Of a stretch of DNA of 64,000 nucleotides, positions 63,470 through 64,000 are shown piece by piece (within the stretch, counting starts at the first letter, position 1; each line of letters opens with the position of its first letter). The position numbers and the translations under genes were made by a program. This stretch comes from Betaproteobacteria bacterium (GTDB lineage: Bacteria; Pseudomonadota; Gammaproteobacteria; Burkholderiales; JAEUOS01). The notes beneath the pieces were generated by a model. The model saw only the letters and a list, made by a program, of their open reading frames with translations, ran no database searches and was not told the DNA's origin. Location: the NCBI GenBank assembly GCA_028292405.1, contig JAQGMJ010000026.1:1-64000 (forward strand), read 5' to 3'.

Positions 63470-64000
63470 TTAACGGCTCCGCTCGGCCAGCGGCTCTTGC
63501 CCACGCTCGCGCAGCGCACCGGCGTCCGCCTCCGTGGCGATGAAATGCAGGAAGGCGCGCGCGGCGCCACGCTGGCGGCTGTGGACGGAAACGGCGCCCG
63601 CCATCGTCTGGTAGCACTGCACCTCCAGGGGCCAGGGCGCGAGCAGCGCGACGTCCGCGCGCCCGGTGATTTCGCCGATCGGTGCAATGGCGAGGTCGGC
63701 GCGGCCGGCGGCGAGCAGGTCGATGGACGCATCCCGGGTGTCCACCAGCTTGGGCGCGATCTGCTCGGCGACGCCGAGGTTTTCCAGCAGCAGCAGGAAG
63801 CGCTCGCCGCATGCGCCTGCGCGCGCCATTGCGACCGGGCCGGTGCGCAGCAGCAACTCGCGCAGTTGGGCGGCGTTGCGCGGAGCAGGCTGTGTAGTGC
63901 CGCTGCGCATCGCGATGCCCATGCCGGCGCGGGCGAGGTCGCGCGGTTCGCGCAGCAGGGGCGGGTGCGTGAGCGTGGTGACGAGGGGCGCGGGGAGGAG
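63470..64000 (-). CDS. ModA-like periplasmic substrate-binding protein (partial, runs off right edge)
   Basis: The open minus-strand frame from the edge to 63470 gives the C-terminal 176 residues of a type 2 periplasmic binding fold of the ModA group: LLPAPLVTTL, then DLARAGMGIAMRSG, a helix, VAMARAGACGERFLLLLENLGVAEQIAPKLV (split here), AAGRADLAIAPIGEI and AFLHFIATE. The lobe-crossing pattern (ADLAIAP, PWPLEVQCYQTMAGAV) fits an anion or small-molecule binder. The N-terminus and signal peptide are outside the window, so the ligand and transporter cannot be told. Confidence 0.8.
   Translation of the reverse strand, partial: LLPAPLVTTLTHPPLLREPRDLARAGMGIAMRSGTTQPAPRNAAQLRELLLRTGPVAMARAGACGERFLLLLENLGVAEQIAPKLVDTRDASIDLLAAGRADLAIAPIGEITGRADVALLAPWPLEVQCYQTMAGAVSVHSRQRGAARAFLHFIATEADAGALRERGQEPLAERSR

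Overview
The window is a GC-rich chromosomal segment, very probably from a betaproteobacterium of the order Burkholderiales. The evidence is a complete atpIBEFHAGDC operon, the hemE-priA pair, a priA-linked diheme cytochrome c, two Bug-type solute receptors next to family III CoA-transferases, and intergenic repeats typical of that group. One block, about 3.8-8.5 kb, is visibly AT-richer and looks acquired.

Layout. 1-3.1 kb: MHYT/PAS hybrid sensor kinase cut by the left edge. 3.8-8.5 kb: compact defence island with HNH endonuclease and Vsr (+) converging on a cytosine-C5 methyltransferase, a Z1-domain ATPase and an unrecognised small protein (-). 8.6-16.9 kb: ParB-like protein, hemerythrin, DUF1080 lipoprotein, XRE-type regulator, small unknowns, then a cupredoxin-like protein overlapping a GGDEF-EAL protein, and an NTF2-like secreted protein. 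17.2-24.7 kb: F1Fo ATP synthase operon with a near-consensus sigma70 promoter, a strong terminator and repeat elements inside two of its gaps. 24.9-31.3 kb: YjfB-like protein, amidohydrolase, two tandem paralogues of a small unknown family, and an oxidoreductase/CoA-lyase/CoA-transferase/Bug receptor operon. 31.5-36.5 kb: DsbD plus a redoxin, divergent from a bufferin locus (bufA1-bufB-bufC) predicted to make a metal-binding peptide modified by an MNIO enzyme. 36.5-40.8 kb: second Bug/MaoC-like/CoA-transferase set under an IclR regulator with a paired operator. 40.9-49 kb: glpD, a HAD phosphatase, bactofilin, a membrane protein, and a KaiC-like ATPase with a hybrid kinase. 49-56.6 kb: exported amidohydrolase, zinc-ribbon and secreted proteins, two lipoproteins, a macro-domain protein and two beta-hydroxyacid-type dehydrogenases. 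56.7-64 kb: hemE, an AT-rich gap with two perfect DnaA boxes, priA, a diheme cytochrome, tRNA-Arg(CCG), a receiver-GGDEF cyclase, and a ModA-like binding protein cut by the right edge.

How it fits together. Housekeeping energy metabolism (ATP synthase, haem synthesis, cytochrome), replication restart (PriA) and c-di-GMP/two-component signalling are interleaved with accessory modules. The most noteworthy are the Vsr/methyltransferase/HNH/Z1 island, the bufferin-DsbD locus, and a previously unnamed (to me) double-hairpin intergenic repeat present in two structurally matching copies, one between atpG and atpD and one between a CoA-transferase and a Bug-receptor gene. Several other dispersed hairpin and palindromic repeats occupy intergenic gaps.
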